DNA of 46,954 nt, from NCBI GenBank assembly GCA_944332025.1, contig CALVJB010000006.1:1-46954 (forward strand), given 5' to 3'. This DNA is from an uncultured Bacilli bacterium. Its GTDB lineage: Bacteria > Bacillota_I > Bacilli_A > RF39 > UBA660. The stretch's first letter is position 1. Each line of letters opens with the position of its first letter. Shown here piece after piece: positions 33,841-42,245 of this stretch. The notes under the pieces are model-generated. The model saw nothing but the letters and a program-made list of their open reading frames with translations, was not told where the DNA came from and searched no databases. A program made the translations under genes and the position numbers.

Positions 33841-34071
33841 TTAACTACCTAGTCTTACTAGTATTACATCTTCACCAATTCTCTCAATACTTTGCCATCT
33901 AATCTCTGTGTCTTCTCCTTTACCAAAAGAAATAAACTTGCCCTTTGGTTCTACTATTAAACTAATAATAGCACCATTTCTCTCATCTACTTTAACATCT
34001 ATAATATTACCTATATTTCTACCATCTATAACATTAACTATATCTTTACTTTGTAAATCAGAAAGTCTCAT
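33841..34071 (-). CDS. YlmC/YmxH-family PRC-barrel sporulation protein
   Basis: The 76-residue protein has a PRC-barrel fold: MRLSDLQSKDIVNVIDGRNIG, GAIISLIVEP and EIRWQSIERIGEDVILV. The family is tied to sporulation in Bacillus and Clostridium, where ylmC lies just after sigG, as here. No catalytic residues are known. Confidence 0.9.
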   Translation of the reverse strand: MRLSDLQSKDIVNVIDGRNIGNIIDVKVDERNGAIISLIVEPKGKFISFGKGEDTEIRWQSIERIGEDVILVRLGS

Positions 34072-34121
34072 ATTATCACTGCCTTACTACTTAAAATTAT
34101 GTATTTTTTTATTAATTATGC

Positions 34122-34898
34122 TTATCTCAAAGTTTTCTTTAACTGCTTTATAGCATTTTTTTCTAGTCTTGATACTTGAGCTTGGCTTATATCCATATCT
34201 TTGGCAATTTCCATTTGGGTTTTACCGATAATATAACGCTCATTTAATATTTGTTGTTCTCTATCACTTAAATAATTTATAGCATCATTTGTAGCAAGTT
34301 TTTCTTCCACAACTGAACCTGTCCTTCTTTTGTCTTCTATTTGGTCATAAACATAGATGGTATCCCCTCCATCATTGTAGACAGGCTCAAACATGGATAC
34401 TGGGTCTTTAAGGGATTCTAGGGAAAAGACAATATCATAAGTAGTAACATCTAAGGCGTCAGCTAGGTCTTCCATAGATATTTCTTCTCCTTTTTCCATG
34501 AAGTATTCTTCTTTTAATTTTAAAGCTTTATAAGCGAGGTCTCTTGTAGAACGGCTTACTCTAATAGTGTTATTATCTCTTAAGTATCTTTTTATTTCTC
34601 CTAAAATCATCGGTACAGCATAGGTTGAGAATTTAACTTCATGTGATAGGTCAAAATTATCTATCGCTTTAACGAGACCAATACAACCTACTTGAAATAA
34701 ATCATCTAAGTTTTCATTTCTTGTATTTACTTTTCTTAAAATGCTTAAGACTAATTTTAAATTACCATTAACAAGATCATTTCTAGCGAAAGGATCTCCA
34801 CTTTGCATCTTTTTAAATAGTTCTGTCATCTCTTCAGTTGTTAATACTTTTAATTCTGAGGTTTTAACTCCACTGATTATTACTTTGTTAGTTGCCAT
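34122..34898 (-). CDS. sigG: late forespore sigma factor SigG
   Basis: SigG directs late forespore genes such as spoVA. The 258-residue protein has the diagnostic N terminus (NKVIISGVKTSELKVLTTEEM), DDLFQVGCIGLVKAIDNFDL, YAVPMILGEIKRYLRDNNTIRVSRS, DPVSMFEPVYNDGGDTIYV and the recognition helix ISQAQVSRLEKNAIKQLKK. These agree closely with Bacillus SigG. A hairpin covers the translation start. SigE and spoIIGA, which precede it in Bacillus, are not next to it. Confidence 0.96.
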   Translation of the reverse strand: MATNKVIISGVKTSELKVLTTEEMTELFKKMQSGDPFARNDLVNGNLKLVLSILRKVNTRNENLDDLFQVGCIGLVKAIDNFDLSHEVKFSTYAVPMILGEIKRYLRDNNTIRVSRSTRDLAYKALKLKEEYFMEKGEEISMEDLADALDVTTYDIVFSLESLKDPVSMFEPVYNDGGDTIYVYDQIEDKRRTGSVVEEKLATNDAINYLSDREQQILNERYIIGKTQMEIAKDMDISQAQVSRLEKNAIKQLKKTLR

Positions 34899-34930
34899 TT
34901 AATCATCTCCTAAATTAGTAATGATTAAAT
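34897..34930 (-). promoter_or_regulatory. start-site hairpin in the sigG leader
   Basis: ATTTAATCAT (34921-34930 on the minus strand reading) pairs perfectly over 10 bp with ATGATTAAAT, whose end (34897-34898) is part of the start codon. The AGGAG SD (34907-34911) is in the 14-nt loop. It should lower translation. A sigG leader hairpin with such an effect has been reported in Bacillus subtilis. Confidence 0.6.
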
Positions 34931-34946
34931 AGTCATTTTTTTATAC
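34916..34946 (-). promoter_or_regulatory. possible forespore-type promoter of sigG
   Basis: On the minus strand GTATA (34942-34946) is 18 bp from CATTACTA (34916-34923). This recalls sigma-F/sigma-G promoters but with an extra base in the -10. A start here would leave a very short leader. Confidence 0.25.
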
Positions 34947-34971
34947 AAAAAAAGACCTAGTAACGGTCTAA
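34946..34971 (-). terminator. terminator of the ttcA-like gene
   Basis: AGACC/GGTCT with a 7-nt loop is followed by seven T on the minus strand. It insulates sigG from upstream reading. Confidence 0.7.
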
Positions 34972-35772
34972 AAAGCTTATTTCTTCCCCTTTATCTTGGT
35001 AACTTAGAAGTGTTTCTAAATTAACTTTCTCGGTACTTTTAAAGATATTATTATCAATAACATCACTTTTTTCTCTAAGGATTTCTAATAGTTTTTTTAT
35101 TTCTAAACGTTTAGAATTGTTCTCAATATTTTTATTTTCTGTAAATTTACAGGCACAGTTTATAAAGGTATATTCATTATATTGCCAAAACTTTTTTATA
35201 GATTCTTCTCTTACTAAATAAAGTGGTCTAATTAGTTCCATACCAGGAAAATTAGTACTGTGTAGTTTTGGTAACATTGTTTTAAATTCTCCACCATAAA
35301 ACATTGATAGTAGTATTGTTTCAATTACATCATCAAAGTGATGTCCTAAGGCAATTTTATTACAGCCTAAGTCTTTAGCAGTCTTATAAAGAAAACCTCT
35401 ACGCATTCTAGCACACATATAACAAGGATGGTCTTTATCTAGTTTGTTTGCAACTTCAAAGATATCTGAGTCAAATATTTTATAGTCGATACCTAAAGAT
35501 TCTAAATTATCTTTTATTACTTTTAAAGTCTCTTCTTTATAGCCAGGATTCATAACGATATACGATAATTTAAAGTTAGTCTTACCATGTTTTTTCAATT
35601 CTTCTAAACATTTTGCAAGTAAACAAGAATCTTTTCCCCCAGATATACAAACAGCGATATGGTCATTTTCACTTACTAATTCATAGTCTCTAACCGCTTT
35701 CATAAATTTACGCCAGATATCTTTACGATATTTAGTGATAAGACTATGTTCTACTTCACTTTTATTTTTCAT
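34957..35772 (-). CDS. TtcA-like tRNA thiolation enzyme (PP-loop ATPase)
   Basis: TtcA-family enzymes adenylate a tRNA base and insert sulfur with the help of an iron-sulfur cluster. The 271-residue protein has the PP-loop CISGGKDSCLLAK, then CYMCARMRRG (CxxC), ALGHHFDDVIETILL and a later Cys in NCACKF, which can complete the cluster site. The exact tRNA position is uncertain. The ATG at 35770-35772 follows AGAAGGTG and overlaps the pseudouridine synthase gene by 11 bp. Confidence 0.85.
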   Translation of the reverse strand: MKNKSEVEHSLITKYRKDIWRKFMKAVRDYELVSENDHIAVCISGGKDSCLLAKCLEELKKHGKTNFKLSYIVMNPGYKEETLKVIKDNLESLGIDYKIFDSDIFEVANKLDKDHPCYMCARMRRGFLYKTAKDLGCNKIALGHHFDDVIETILLSMFYGGEFKTMLPKLHSTNFPGMELIRPLYLVREESIKKFWQYNEYTFINCACKFTENKNIENNSKRLEIKKLLEILREKSDVIDNNIFKSTEKVNLETLLSYQDKGEEISFLDRY

Positions 35773-36613
35773 TCTTAAACACCTTCTTAAATGATGTAGG
35801 TACACTACTTTCAAATGTATAAGTTTTATTATTAAGAGGATTAGTTATTGTTAACTTACTAGCATGTAAATAAAGTCTATTGGATTTAATACCTCCATAC
35901 TTTTTATCTCCTACTATCGGACTTCCTAAATGATTTAAAACTACTCTTATTTGATTACGTCTTCCTGTTTTAATATTAACTTTAACAAGACTATATTTAT
36001 TATTTTTATTAATTGTCTTAAGAGAAGTAACGGCAATTTTACCTTCTTTTTTATTAGTAACAATAACTTTATCAGGTCCTATTTCTTTTAAGTAACAAGT
36101 ATAGTCATCTACATCTTTTACATTACCTGTTACTAAAGCGACATATTCTCTTGTTTTAACATATTTATCCCAATTATTTTGTAAAAGATTTTTTAGAGTA
36201 TTATCTTTTACAAAGACTAAGACTCCTGATGTGTCTTTATCAAGACGATGTAAGACAAAGATTTTATCATTCTTCTTTCTACTTTTAATAAACTCTCTAA
36301 CCTGGTGATAGGCAGTCTTTTCTTTTTCTTTAGTAGTACTTATAGATAAAAGTCCAGCAGGTTTATTAATTACAAAGAAATATTCATCTTCATAGATAAT
36401 ATCAAGATTACTCTTCTTATGAGTTTTATTAATCTTACTAAGTTCAATAATATCATTTTTCTTTACAGGAGTATTAAACTTTGTTACAACTTTTCCATTG
36501 ACTAAAACTCCTCCATCTTTTAGATAGTTCTTTATCTTTTTCTTACTTAAGTCTTTAAATAAAACATATAATGTTTCTAATAATTCACCTTTTTCTAAAA
36601 CTTTTCCTTTCAT
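35762..36613 (-). CDS. RluA-family pseudouridine synthase with S4 domain
   Basis: The enzyme isomerises uridine in rRNA or tRNA. The 283-residue protein has an N-terminal S4 RNA-binding domain (KKKIKNYLKDGGVLVNGKVV) and the catalytic HRLDKDTSGVLVF, where D is the nucleophile. The RRNQIRVVLNHLGSPIVGD motif is also present. The length fits the RluD/YlyB group. I use the ATG at 36611-36613, but a GTG nine bases upstream is closer to the AAAGGA and cannot be excluded. Confidence 0.9.
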   Translation of the reverse strand: MKGKVLEKGELLETLYVLFKDLSKKKIKNYLKDGGVLVNGKVVTKFNTPVKKNDIIELSKINKTHKKSNLDIIYEDEYFFVINKPAGLLSISTTKEKEKTAYHQVREFIKSRKKNDKIFVLHRLDKDTSGVLVFVKDNTLKNLLQNNWDKYVKTREYVALVTGNVKDVDDYTCYLKEIGPDKVIVTNKKEGKIAVTSLKTINKNNKYSLVKVNIKTGRRNQIRVVLNHLGSPIVGDKKYGGIKSNRLYLHASKLTITNPLNNKTYTFESSVPTSFKKVFKNEK

Positions 36614-36661
36614 TAATATCACACTTCCTTTAAAATATGGATATATTTTATCAAATAAAAA

Positions 36662-36686
36662 GAAAAAAGTCTATCACTAGACTTTA
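36662..36686 (-). terminator. terminator of the assT-like gene
   Basis: AAAGTCTA (36666-36673) pairs with TAGACTTT (36678-36685) and is followed by six T on the minus strand. Confidence 0.8.
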
Positions 36687-38336
36687 ATCAAATAAGTTAT
36701 TAAATTCATATTTAAAGACACGATAAGCATATTTCTTAGAGTTGTAATTAAATTGTCTAATTAAATTACCATCATTATCATATTCACCATAGGAATTATC
36801 TTTACCACTTCCGACAACGATATTACCATCATCAAGTATTTCAACATCACTTACAATGCTTGAGTAAGGTATTTCAAAACTCTTAACTAATTCATAAGTC
36901 TTATCGTTTTCATTAACTTTATATTGATAGAAATATGATGTTTCTCCCTCATTATAAGTACCAGTACCAGGATAATTTGACCAGTCAAAGTTAGGTCTTG
37001 TTCTAGCACCTTGGTAATTGTTATTAAACATATATAAGTAATACTCTCCATCTTCTAAGTTGTCATCTCTGTAATAAGTAATACTATGTTGTCCTGCTTG
37101 AGAAACAAAGTCTCCTACTTTTTCATATAGTAAGTCACCATATGATGTATCTTCTGTAACAGATTCATCTGTTAATAAATATTTAACACTAGGTTCAGTA
37201 TAAGCATCACTAATATAGATTATAGTACTTAACTCTCTTGAACTTAAGACGATATCATCTCCTATTAGAGATAAACTATTTAAATGAATCCAGTCAAGTT
37301 CATAACCACCATAAGTATTTTTACCTTCTGGTTTAACTGCATTTAAGTAAAATTCTGGTAGTAAGTCTTTCATATCAACTATTTTTTCTACTTCCTTAGT
37401 ATCTAAATCCACTGTAATTATAACATCTTCAATAGTATCAGTACCATCTTCATTAACTAATATTACAAAACGATTATTATCTTCATCATAAACCATATCA
37501 TGATGCATTGTATAGTTTCCTAAATCATAGAACTCCTCTATTTTACCTAAATCATTTACTTTAACTATACCTTTTTTATTATAAGCATAGTACATATAAT
37601 CATCTTCAAAGATAATACGATCTGCTCTATAACTATCTAGAACAAACTCTTCTCTTAGCACTCCTTCATTATCATATAGATAAATATTAGAGTTGTAGTT
37701 TTTATCATGTCCTAAAAGTGCATAAAGACCATCTGTTAATTCTTCTTCACTGTCTCCCTCTACTACTTCTACCTGTGTATCAATATCAGCTTTGGATTTA
37801 GGAGTTGTAATAGTAAACTCATGTTCTTCATCTCCACTAGTAAGTGTTAGAGTATTAGTTTCTCCTGGAACAAATCCAACTAATTGATATTCATTACTAT
37901 CTTTATGAGATATTTCTTGTTCAAAGTTACTATATCCTTCTGTTTCAATTTTATAGTCTAAATCTTCATCACTATCAGTATAATATAAGTAGTAAGATAA
38001 ACTACCAGTACCGTATGGATTATGGATTATTAATGGATTTTCTAAAGTATAATCGGCAGAATCCTTTAATTCTTCAATTTTCTCTTCAATTATATTTTGA
38101 TAATCTTCACTAAAGATAGATATTTCTTCATCTTTTTCTACTTCATATACACCTTCATCATTTTCTACAAAATTAACATTTTCTCTCATCCAAGCTGGAT
38201 CTGTTAATAGATTTTTACGATATCTATCATAGGCTCTAAAACTTAGATAAATAATTCCTGCAATTATGGCTATAATAATGATAGCTAGTAAAAACTTCTT
38301 CCAATGTTTCTTAAAAAATTGTCCTATTCTTTTCAT
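36684..38336 (-). CDS. membrane-anchored arylsulfotransferase (AssT) family protein
   Basis: AssT enzymes move sulfate between phenols without PAPS. The 550-residue protein has an N-terminal anchor (about 15-33) and an Ig-like N domain (about 80-190). A beta-propeller follows with HHDMVYDEDNNR, YELDWIHLNSLSLIGDD, VLSSRELSTIIYI, QAGQHSITYYRDD and MFNNNYQG. The spaced His residues (HHD, WIHLNS, QHS) match the family active site. The acceptor is unknown. The position outside the membrane follows from the anchor. The SD is AGGGAGG. Confidence 0.75.
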   Translation of the reverse strand: MKRIGQFFKKHWKKFLLAIIIIAIIAGIIYLSFRAYDRYRKNLLTDPAWMRENVNFVENDEGVYEVEKDEEISIFSEDYQNIIEEKIEELKDSADYTLENPLIIHNPYGTGSLSYYLYYTDSDEDLDYKIETEGYSNFEQEISHKDSNEYQLVGFVPGETNTLTLTSGDEEHEFTITTPKSKADIDTQVEVVEGDSEEELTDGLYALLGHDKNYNSNIYLYDNEGVLREEFVLDSYRADRIIFEDDYMYYAYNKKGIVKVNDLGKIEEFYDLGNYTMHHDMVYDEDNNRFVILVNEDGTDTIEDVIITVDLDTKEVEKIVDMKDLLPEFYLNAVKPEGKNTYGGYELDWIHLNSLSLIGDDIVLSSRELSTIIYISDAYTEPSVKYLLTDESVTEDTSYGDLLYEKVGDFVSQAGQHSITYYRDDNLEDGEYYLYMFNNNYQGARTRPNFDWSNYPGTGTYNEGETSYFYQYKVNENDKTYELVKSFEIPYSSIVSDVEILDDGNIVVGSGKDNSYGEYDNDGNLIRQFNYNSKKYAYRVFKYEFNNLFD

Positions 38337-38467
38337 TTTTTCTCCTCCCTAGTTAATAATCTATCTATTATTTGTGAAATTTATATGAAATTTTTCAAAA
38401 AAACACTTGATTTAATAAAAGTTATTTGCTATTCTAATATTGCTTGAAGAAAAAAAGCAAAAAAAGC

Positions 38468-38496
38468 TTGCATTTCTTTCTAGTTTAGTGTAGAAT
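38468..38496 (+). promoter_or_regulatory. sigma-A promoter of tRNA-Ile
   Basis: TTGCAT (38468-38473) is 17 bp from TAGAAT (38491-38496), about 20 nt before the tRNA. The rest of 38337-38467 shows nothing that I can assign. Confidence 0.6.
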
Positions 38497-38515
38497 GTAA
38501 ATGTGCTATCAATCC

Positions 38516-38592
38516 GGGCCTGTAGCTCAGTCGGTTAGAGCACTTGCTTGATAAGCAAGGGGTCACAGGTTCAAGTCCTGTCAGGCCCACCA
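38516..38592 (+). tRNA. tRNA-Ile (GAT)
   Basis: Complete cloverleaf with anticodon loop TTGATAA and encoded CCA. Confidence 0.96.
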
Positions 38593-38605
38593 TTTAATTA
38601 GATAT

Positions 38606-38682
38606 GCCTCAATAGCTCAGTTGGTTAGAGCACTTGACTGTTAATCAAGGGGTCCTAGGTTCAAGTCCTAGTTGAGGCGCCA
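38606..38682 (+). tRNA. tRNA-Asn (GTT)
   Basis: Complete cloverleaf with anticodon loop CTGTTAA, discriminator G and encoded CCA. Confidence 0.96.
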
Positions 38683-38721
38683 TTTATTTTTTTATTTTTT
38701 TATGTCAAGAAAAAAAATTAT

Positions 38722-38798
38722 GGCCAGTTGGTGAAGCGGCTTAACACACTACCCTTTCACGGTAGCATTCACGGATTCGAATTCCGTACTGGTCACCA
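38722..38798 (+). tRNA. tRNA-Glu (TTC)
   Basis: Complete cloverleaf with anticodon loop CTTTCAC and encoded CCA. Confidence 0.95.
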
Positions 38799-38810
38799 TA
38801 GAAAAATCCC

Positions 38811-38840
38811 AAGTTCCCTGTGAAAGGGAGCTTTTCTTTT
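38811..38840 (+). terminator. terminator after tRNA-Glu
   Basis: AAGTTCCCT (38811-38819) pairs with AGGGAGCTT (38825-38833) and is followed by TTCTTTT. Confidence 0.8.
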
Positions 38841-38848
38841 ATTTTTTC

Positions 38849-38877
38849 TTGACATTTATATTTCTTTAGGGTAATAT
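38849..38877 (+). promoter_or_regulatory. sigma-A promoter of tRNA-Ser (GCT)
   Basis: TTGACA (38849-38854) is 17 bp from TAATAT (38872-38877). Confidence 0.7.
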
Positions 38878-38920
38878 TATAAGTGTCTTATGACAAATAT
38901 ATTATTATTTAATGCGTTTT

Positions 38921-39011
38921 GGAGTAGTACTCAAGAGGCTGAAGAGGCGCCCCTGCTAAGGGTGTAGGTCGGGCAACTGGCGCGAGAGTTCAAATCTCTC
39001 CTACTCCGCCA
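38921..39011 (+). tRNA. tRNA-Ser (GCT)
   Basis: The 91-nt class II tRNA has a long variable arm, anticodon loop CTGCTAA, discriminator G and CCA. Confidence 0.96.
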
Positions 39012-39022
39012 TTATAAAAATT

Positions 39023-39056
39023 AAAACTTACTAGTGTTAAACTGGTAAGTTTTTTC
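39023..39056. terminator. bidirectional terminator after tRNA-Ser
   Basis: AACTTACTAGT pairs with ACTGGTAAGTT (one G-U) and is followed by a T-run. It also overlaps the end of the convergent gene at 39037. Confidence 0.8.
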
Positions 39057-39759
39057 TTATTCTTGCAATATCATCTTCTAGGTTATACCATTTAATTTGC
39101 ACTATAAACTTATCAATGTCATTATTACGTCCTTTAGATGCAAAAATTAGCCTAGAAAAATGAATTGTTGATGATGGTTCCTTCTTCAAGGAAAGTAGCA
39201 GTTTAATTATTTCATCTTTAGTAATATAAGTAAAATTATCAACTGTTCCATGTATCAAGATATCTGTACTTCCTATTACAAAACGATTAATTAATTTGAT
39301 AAGTAAATCCTCATGTTTCATAAAATACTTATTAACTTTTCTAATTTTTCTTTTAAGTTTTAACTTATAATCAGGAAAAGTTAAGGTTCTTTTACCGGTT
39401 CCATTAGTAGTACCATCAGCAAAGAAATAATCTAGTATTATTTCTATAATCTTAGTGGGAACTTTTTCTTCTTCTAAGAACTTAGTAAAATTATAGATAT
39501 ATTCATTATGAACAGTATTACATTTACCCATTTTAATACTAATGGATTTCTTTACTTTACCTACTCTAATCCAAATATCTTCTTTAGTCCTATCAAAATT
39601 AACATAGGCAGTTATTTTCATATCGTTGTTAATATACGGAAAGTTGGCAAGCAAGAACTTTCTAAACATAAGATTTACTTCTCCTACTTTTTTACCGTTA
39701 AGGTAGTTGAAGAAGTCCCATTCGTTGTCAAAACCGTAGTTTCTTTTTACTGTAATCAC
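39037..39759 (-). CDS. unknown protein with an irregular start site
   Basis: The frame gives at most 240 residues of a basic, soluble protein with no signal or membrane segment. I recognise no family. The KKSISIKMGKCN strand and the closing SKGRNNDIDKFIVQIKW are beta-alpha in character and could belong to a nuclease-like fold, but no catalytic set is evident. The full SD AGGAGGTGAT is present, yet the only standard start in frame (GTG at 39757-39759) lies inside that SD. No ATG, GTG or TTG occurs at normal spacing after it. A rare start such as ATT or GTA, or a damaged start, must be considered. It sits beside a tRNA cluster, a common insertion place for mobile DNA. Confidence 0.5.
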   Translation of the reverse strand: MITVKRNYGFDNEWDFFNYLNGKKVGEVNLMFRKFLLANFPYINNDMKITAYVNFDRTKEDIWIRVGKVKKSISIKMGKCNTVHNEYIYNFTKFLEEEKVPTKIIEIILDYFFADGTTNGTGKRTLTFPDYKLKLKRKIRKVNKYFMKHEDLLIKLINRFVIGSTDILIHGTVDNFTYITKDEIIKLLLSLKKEPSSTIHFSRLIFASKGRNNDIDKFIVQIKWYNLEDDIARIRKNLPV

Positions 39760-39783
39760 CTCCTATAATAATAATTAACCAAA

Positions 39784-39818
39784 TTAAAAAAAATGCTCCA
39801 AAAATTTTCAAAGCATTT
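39784..39818 (-). terminator. terminator of the P-type ATPase gene
   Basis: AAATGCTTT/GGAGCATTT with two G-U pairs is followed by eight T on the minus strand. Confidence 0.75.
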
Positions 39819-42150
39819 ATATTTTAAGTTTTTTAGTAACTTTATCTACTAATAATTCAAATAGTTTATATAGTTCGTGAGATGCAAACATTAGAATAAA
39901 GGTTATAAATATCATTAAGTAATCAAAATGAGTAATTGAGAAAAGTGTCGTTAAGTTCATAATACAGTAGATGAATAAATAGAACATTAAAGCAAAGAGA
40001 ATTAAACGAACTCTATTAAATGGTTGACATACTTTATATAAAAGAATAAATGATACATAGGCAGTAATTGTTAAAGATAGTGTTGATACTTTGGCATAAG
40101 TTAAGCCTATAGCACTTCCAAATAAAGTAATAATGACAATATTTATAACGATAACAAAGGCAGGTGGTGCGGATTTTTTCAAGACATTAATTAGGAAGTT
40201 ACCTTCTACTCTATCTTTATTAGGCTCCAAAGCTAGTATAAATGAAGGTATTCCTATAGTTACAACACTTGATAAAGTTAACTGAACTGGAATGAATGGA
40301 TATGATTCTTCTAAAAATAGGAAGATAAATGCAAGTAGTCCAGCATAAATTGTCTTAACTAGGAAAAGTGATGCTGATCTTTGTAAGTTATTTATACTTC
40401 TTCTTCCTTCTAAAACAACACTAGGCATAGAATCAAAGTTAGAGTCTAATAAGACAAGTTGTGAGACACTTCTTGCAGCATCTGTACCACTAGCCATAGC
40501 GATAGAACAATCTGCTTCCTTTAAAGCAAGACAGTCATTTACACCATCACCTGTCATGGCTACAGTATTTCCGGCATCTTTTAAGGCTTTAATTAAGATA
40601 TGCTTTTCTTCCGGTTTAACTCTACCAAAAACATCATATTTTAAGGCGGAGTCTCTAATCTCTTCTTCACTATGTAAAGTAGATAAATCAATGGCTTTTA
40701 AGTTATCCCCTACTTTAGCACGTTTAGCGATATTTAAAACGGTATTTTTATTATCACCTGAGATAATCTTAACTTTAACTCCTTGATCTTTAAAATATTT
40801 AATTGTAGATTCTGCTTCTTTTCTAATCTTATCTCGAAGTAGGACAAACCCTAGTAATTTTTGTTTTTCATTTTTCTTATTATAATTACTATACTCTACC
40901 ACTGCCACTACTCTAGCATCACTAGTTAGATTATCCACTTCATCTTTATATTTCTTATAATCTTTTAATAAAAACTCAGGGGCTCCTATAAAAATCGCTT
41001 TTCCATTCTTTAACACAAGTCCTGAACATTTAGTAGTAGAATTAAATGGTACAATCTTCTCATAATCTAAAGTGTTCTTATTATAAAAAGCATTCTTTAA
41101 AGCTTTGGCAGTAGGATTATCATCATCAATAATATGAACTATAGTTCCAAGTAAATCTTTTAACTCTACTTTAGACATTTCTTTATCTATAACATCTTTT
41201 ACTTCCATAACACCTTCTGTAATTGTTCCTGTCTTATCAAGACAAATTACATTTACTCTTGCAAGTGTTTCAATACAGTATAAGTCTTGGACAAGTACTT
41301 TTTTCTTTGATAGTCTTATAACACTAACGGCAAAGACTGTACTTGTTAGTAATACTAAACCTTCTGGTATCATACCAATAAGAGCAGCGACAGTATTAAC
41401 AACAGCATTTTCAAAGGTATTATCAGGAAGAAACATTTGTCTTGCAAATAAAAGTATTCCTAAAGGGACAATAACGAAAGAGATTGTCTTAACTATTTTA
41501 TTTAAACTTCTCATTATTTCACTAGATACTTCTTTAATATATTTAGTATCACTACTTATTTTAGCAGTATAGTTATCATAACCAATATGCTCTACTTTAC
41601 AAGTACAAGTACCACTTACAATAAAACTACCTGATAAAAGCATATCTCCTTCTTTTTTCAAAACATTTTCTTCTTCTCCTGTAATAAATGATTCATCTAC
41701 TAGGACTTCTCCTTCTTTAATGATAGAGTCTACTACTATTTGATTCCCACTAGTAAATTTAACTATATCATCAAGTACTACTTCATCAAGAGATACTTCT
41801 TCTATTTTTGAATCTCTTATTACTTTAATCTTATGCTCTGATACTACACTTAACTTATCTATTGTATATTTAGATCTTAACTCTTGAATGGTACTAATTA
41901 AAGTATTTAGGACGATTATAATTATAAAAGTTAAGTTTTTAAAAGAACCTACTGATATTATAGCGACTGCTAGGACAATATTAATGATATTAAATAGAGT
42001 AAAGACATTTTCTTTTACAATTTCTTTAACACTTTTAGTTTTTACATCAGTATTAAAATTAACTAAATTATTTGTAAATCTCTCTTCTACTTGTTTATTA
42101 GTCAAACCTCTTTTTATATCAGGATTATATCTTTTAATTTTCTCTTTCAT
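39817..42150 (-). CDS. P-type cation ATPase, CtpE-like
   Basis: The 777-residue membrane pump has the actuator motif (FITGEEE, where TGES is usual), the M4 motif IPEGLVLLT, the phosphorylation site DKTGTITEG (about 306-314) and the hinge MTGDGVNDCLALKEADCSIAMASGTDAA. About eight to ten membrane segments are present. There is no heavy-metal-binding N terminus, so it is not a copper or zinc pump. The pattern fits the CtpE group, for which calcium has been proposed as substrate. The ATG at 42148-42150 follows AAGGTG. Confidence 0.88.
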   Translation of the reverse strand: MKEKIKRYNPDIKRGLTNKQVEERFTNNLVNFNTDVKTKSVKEIVKENVFTLFNIINIVLAVAIISVGSFKNLTFIIIIVLNTLISTIQELRSKYTIDKLSVVSEHKIKVIRDSKIEEVSLDEVVLDDIVKFTSGNQIVVDSIIKEGEVLVDESFITGEEENVLKKEGDMLLSGSFIVSGTCTCKVEHIGYDNYTAKISSDTKYIKEVSSEIMRSLNKIVKTISFVIVPLGILLFARQMFLPDNTFENAVVNTVAALIGMIPEGLVLLTSTVFAVSVIRLSKKKVLVQDLYCIETLARVNVICLDKTGTITEGVMEVKDVIDKEMSKVELKDLLGTIVHIIDDDNPTAKALKNAFYNKNTLDYEKIVPFNSTTKCSGLVLKNGKAIFIGAPEFLLKDYKKYKDEVDNLTSDARVVAVVEYSNYNKKNEKQKLLGFVLLRDKIRKEAESTIKYFKDQGVKVKIISGDNKNTVLNIAKRAKVGDNLKAIDLSTLHSEEEIRDSALKYDVFGRVKPEEKHILIKALKDAGNTVAMTGDGVNDCLALKEADCSIAMASGTDAARSVSQLVLLDSNFDSMPSVVLEGRRSINNLQRSASLFLVKTIYAGLLAFIFLFLEESYPFIPVQLTLSSVVTIGIPSFILALEPNKDRVEGNFLINVLKKSAPPAFVIVINIVIITLFGSAIGLTYAKVSTLSLTITAYVSFILLYKVCQPFNRVRLILFALMFYLFIYCIMNLTTLFSITHFDYLMIFITFILMFASHELYKLFELLVDKVTKKLKI

Positions 42151-42214
42151 AAGTACACCTTCATTTCTATTTAATAATAACATAAATTTATATATTTATA
42201 AACTGTTAAACGCA

Positions 42215-42223
42215 TGCTATAAT
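42215..42223 (+). promoter_or_regulatory. extended -10 promoter
   Basis: TGCTATAAT (TG-n-TATAAT) lies 22 nt before the ATG of the 42246 gene. No good -35 was seen. Confidence 0.5.
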
Positions 42224-42245
42224 AAGGGCAAAGAAGGAGGATTTT

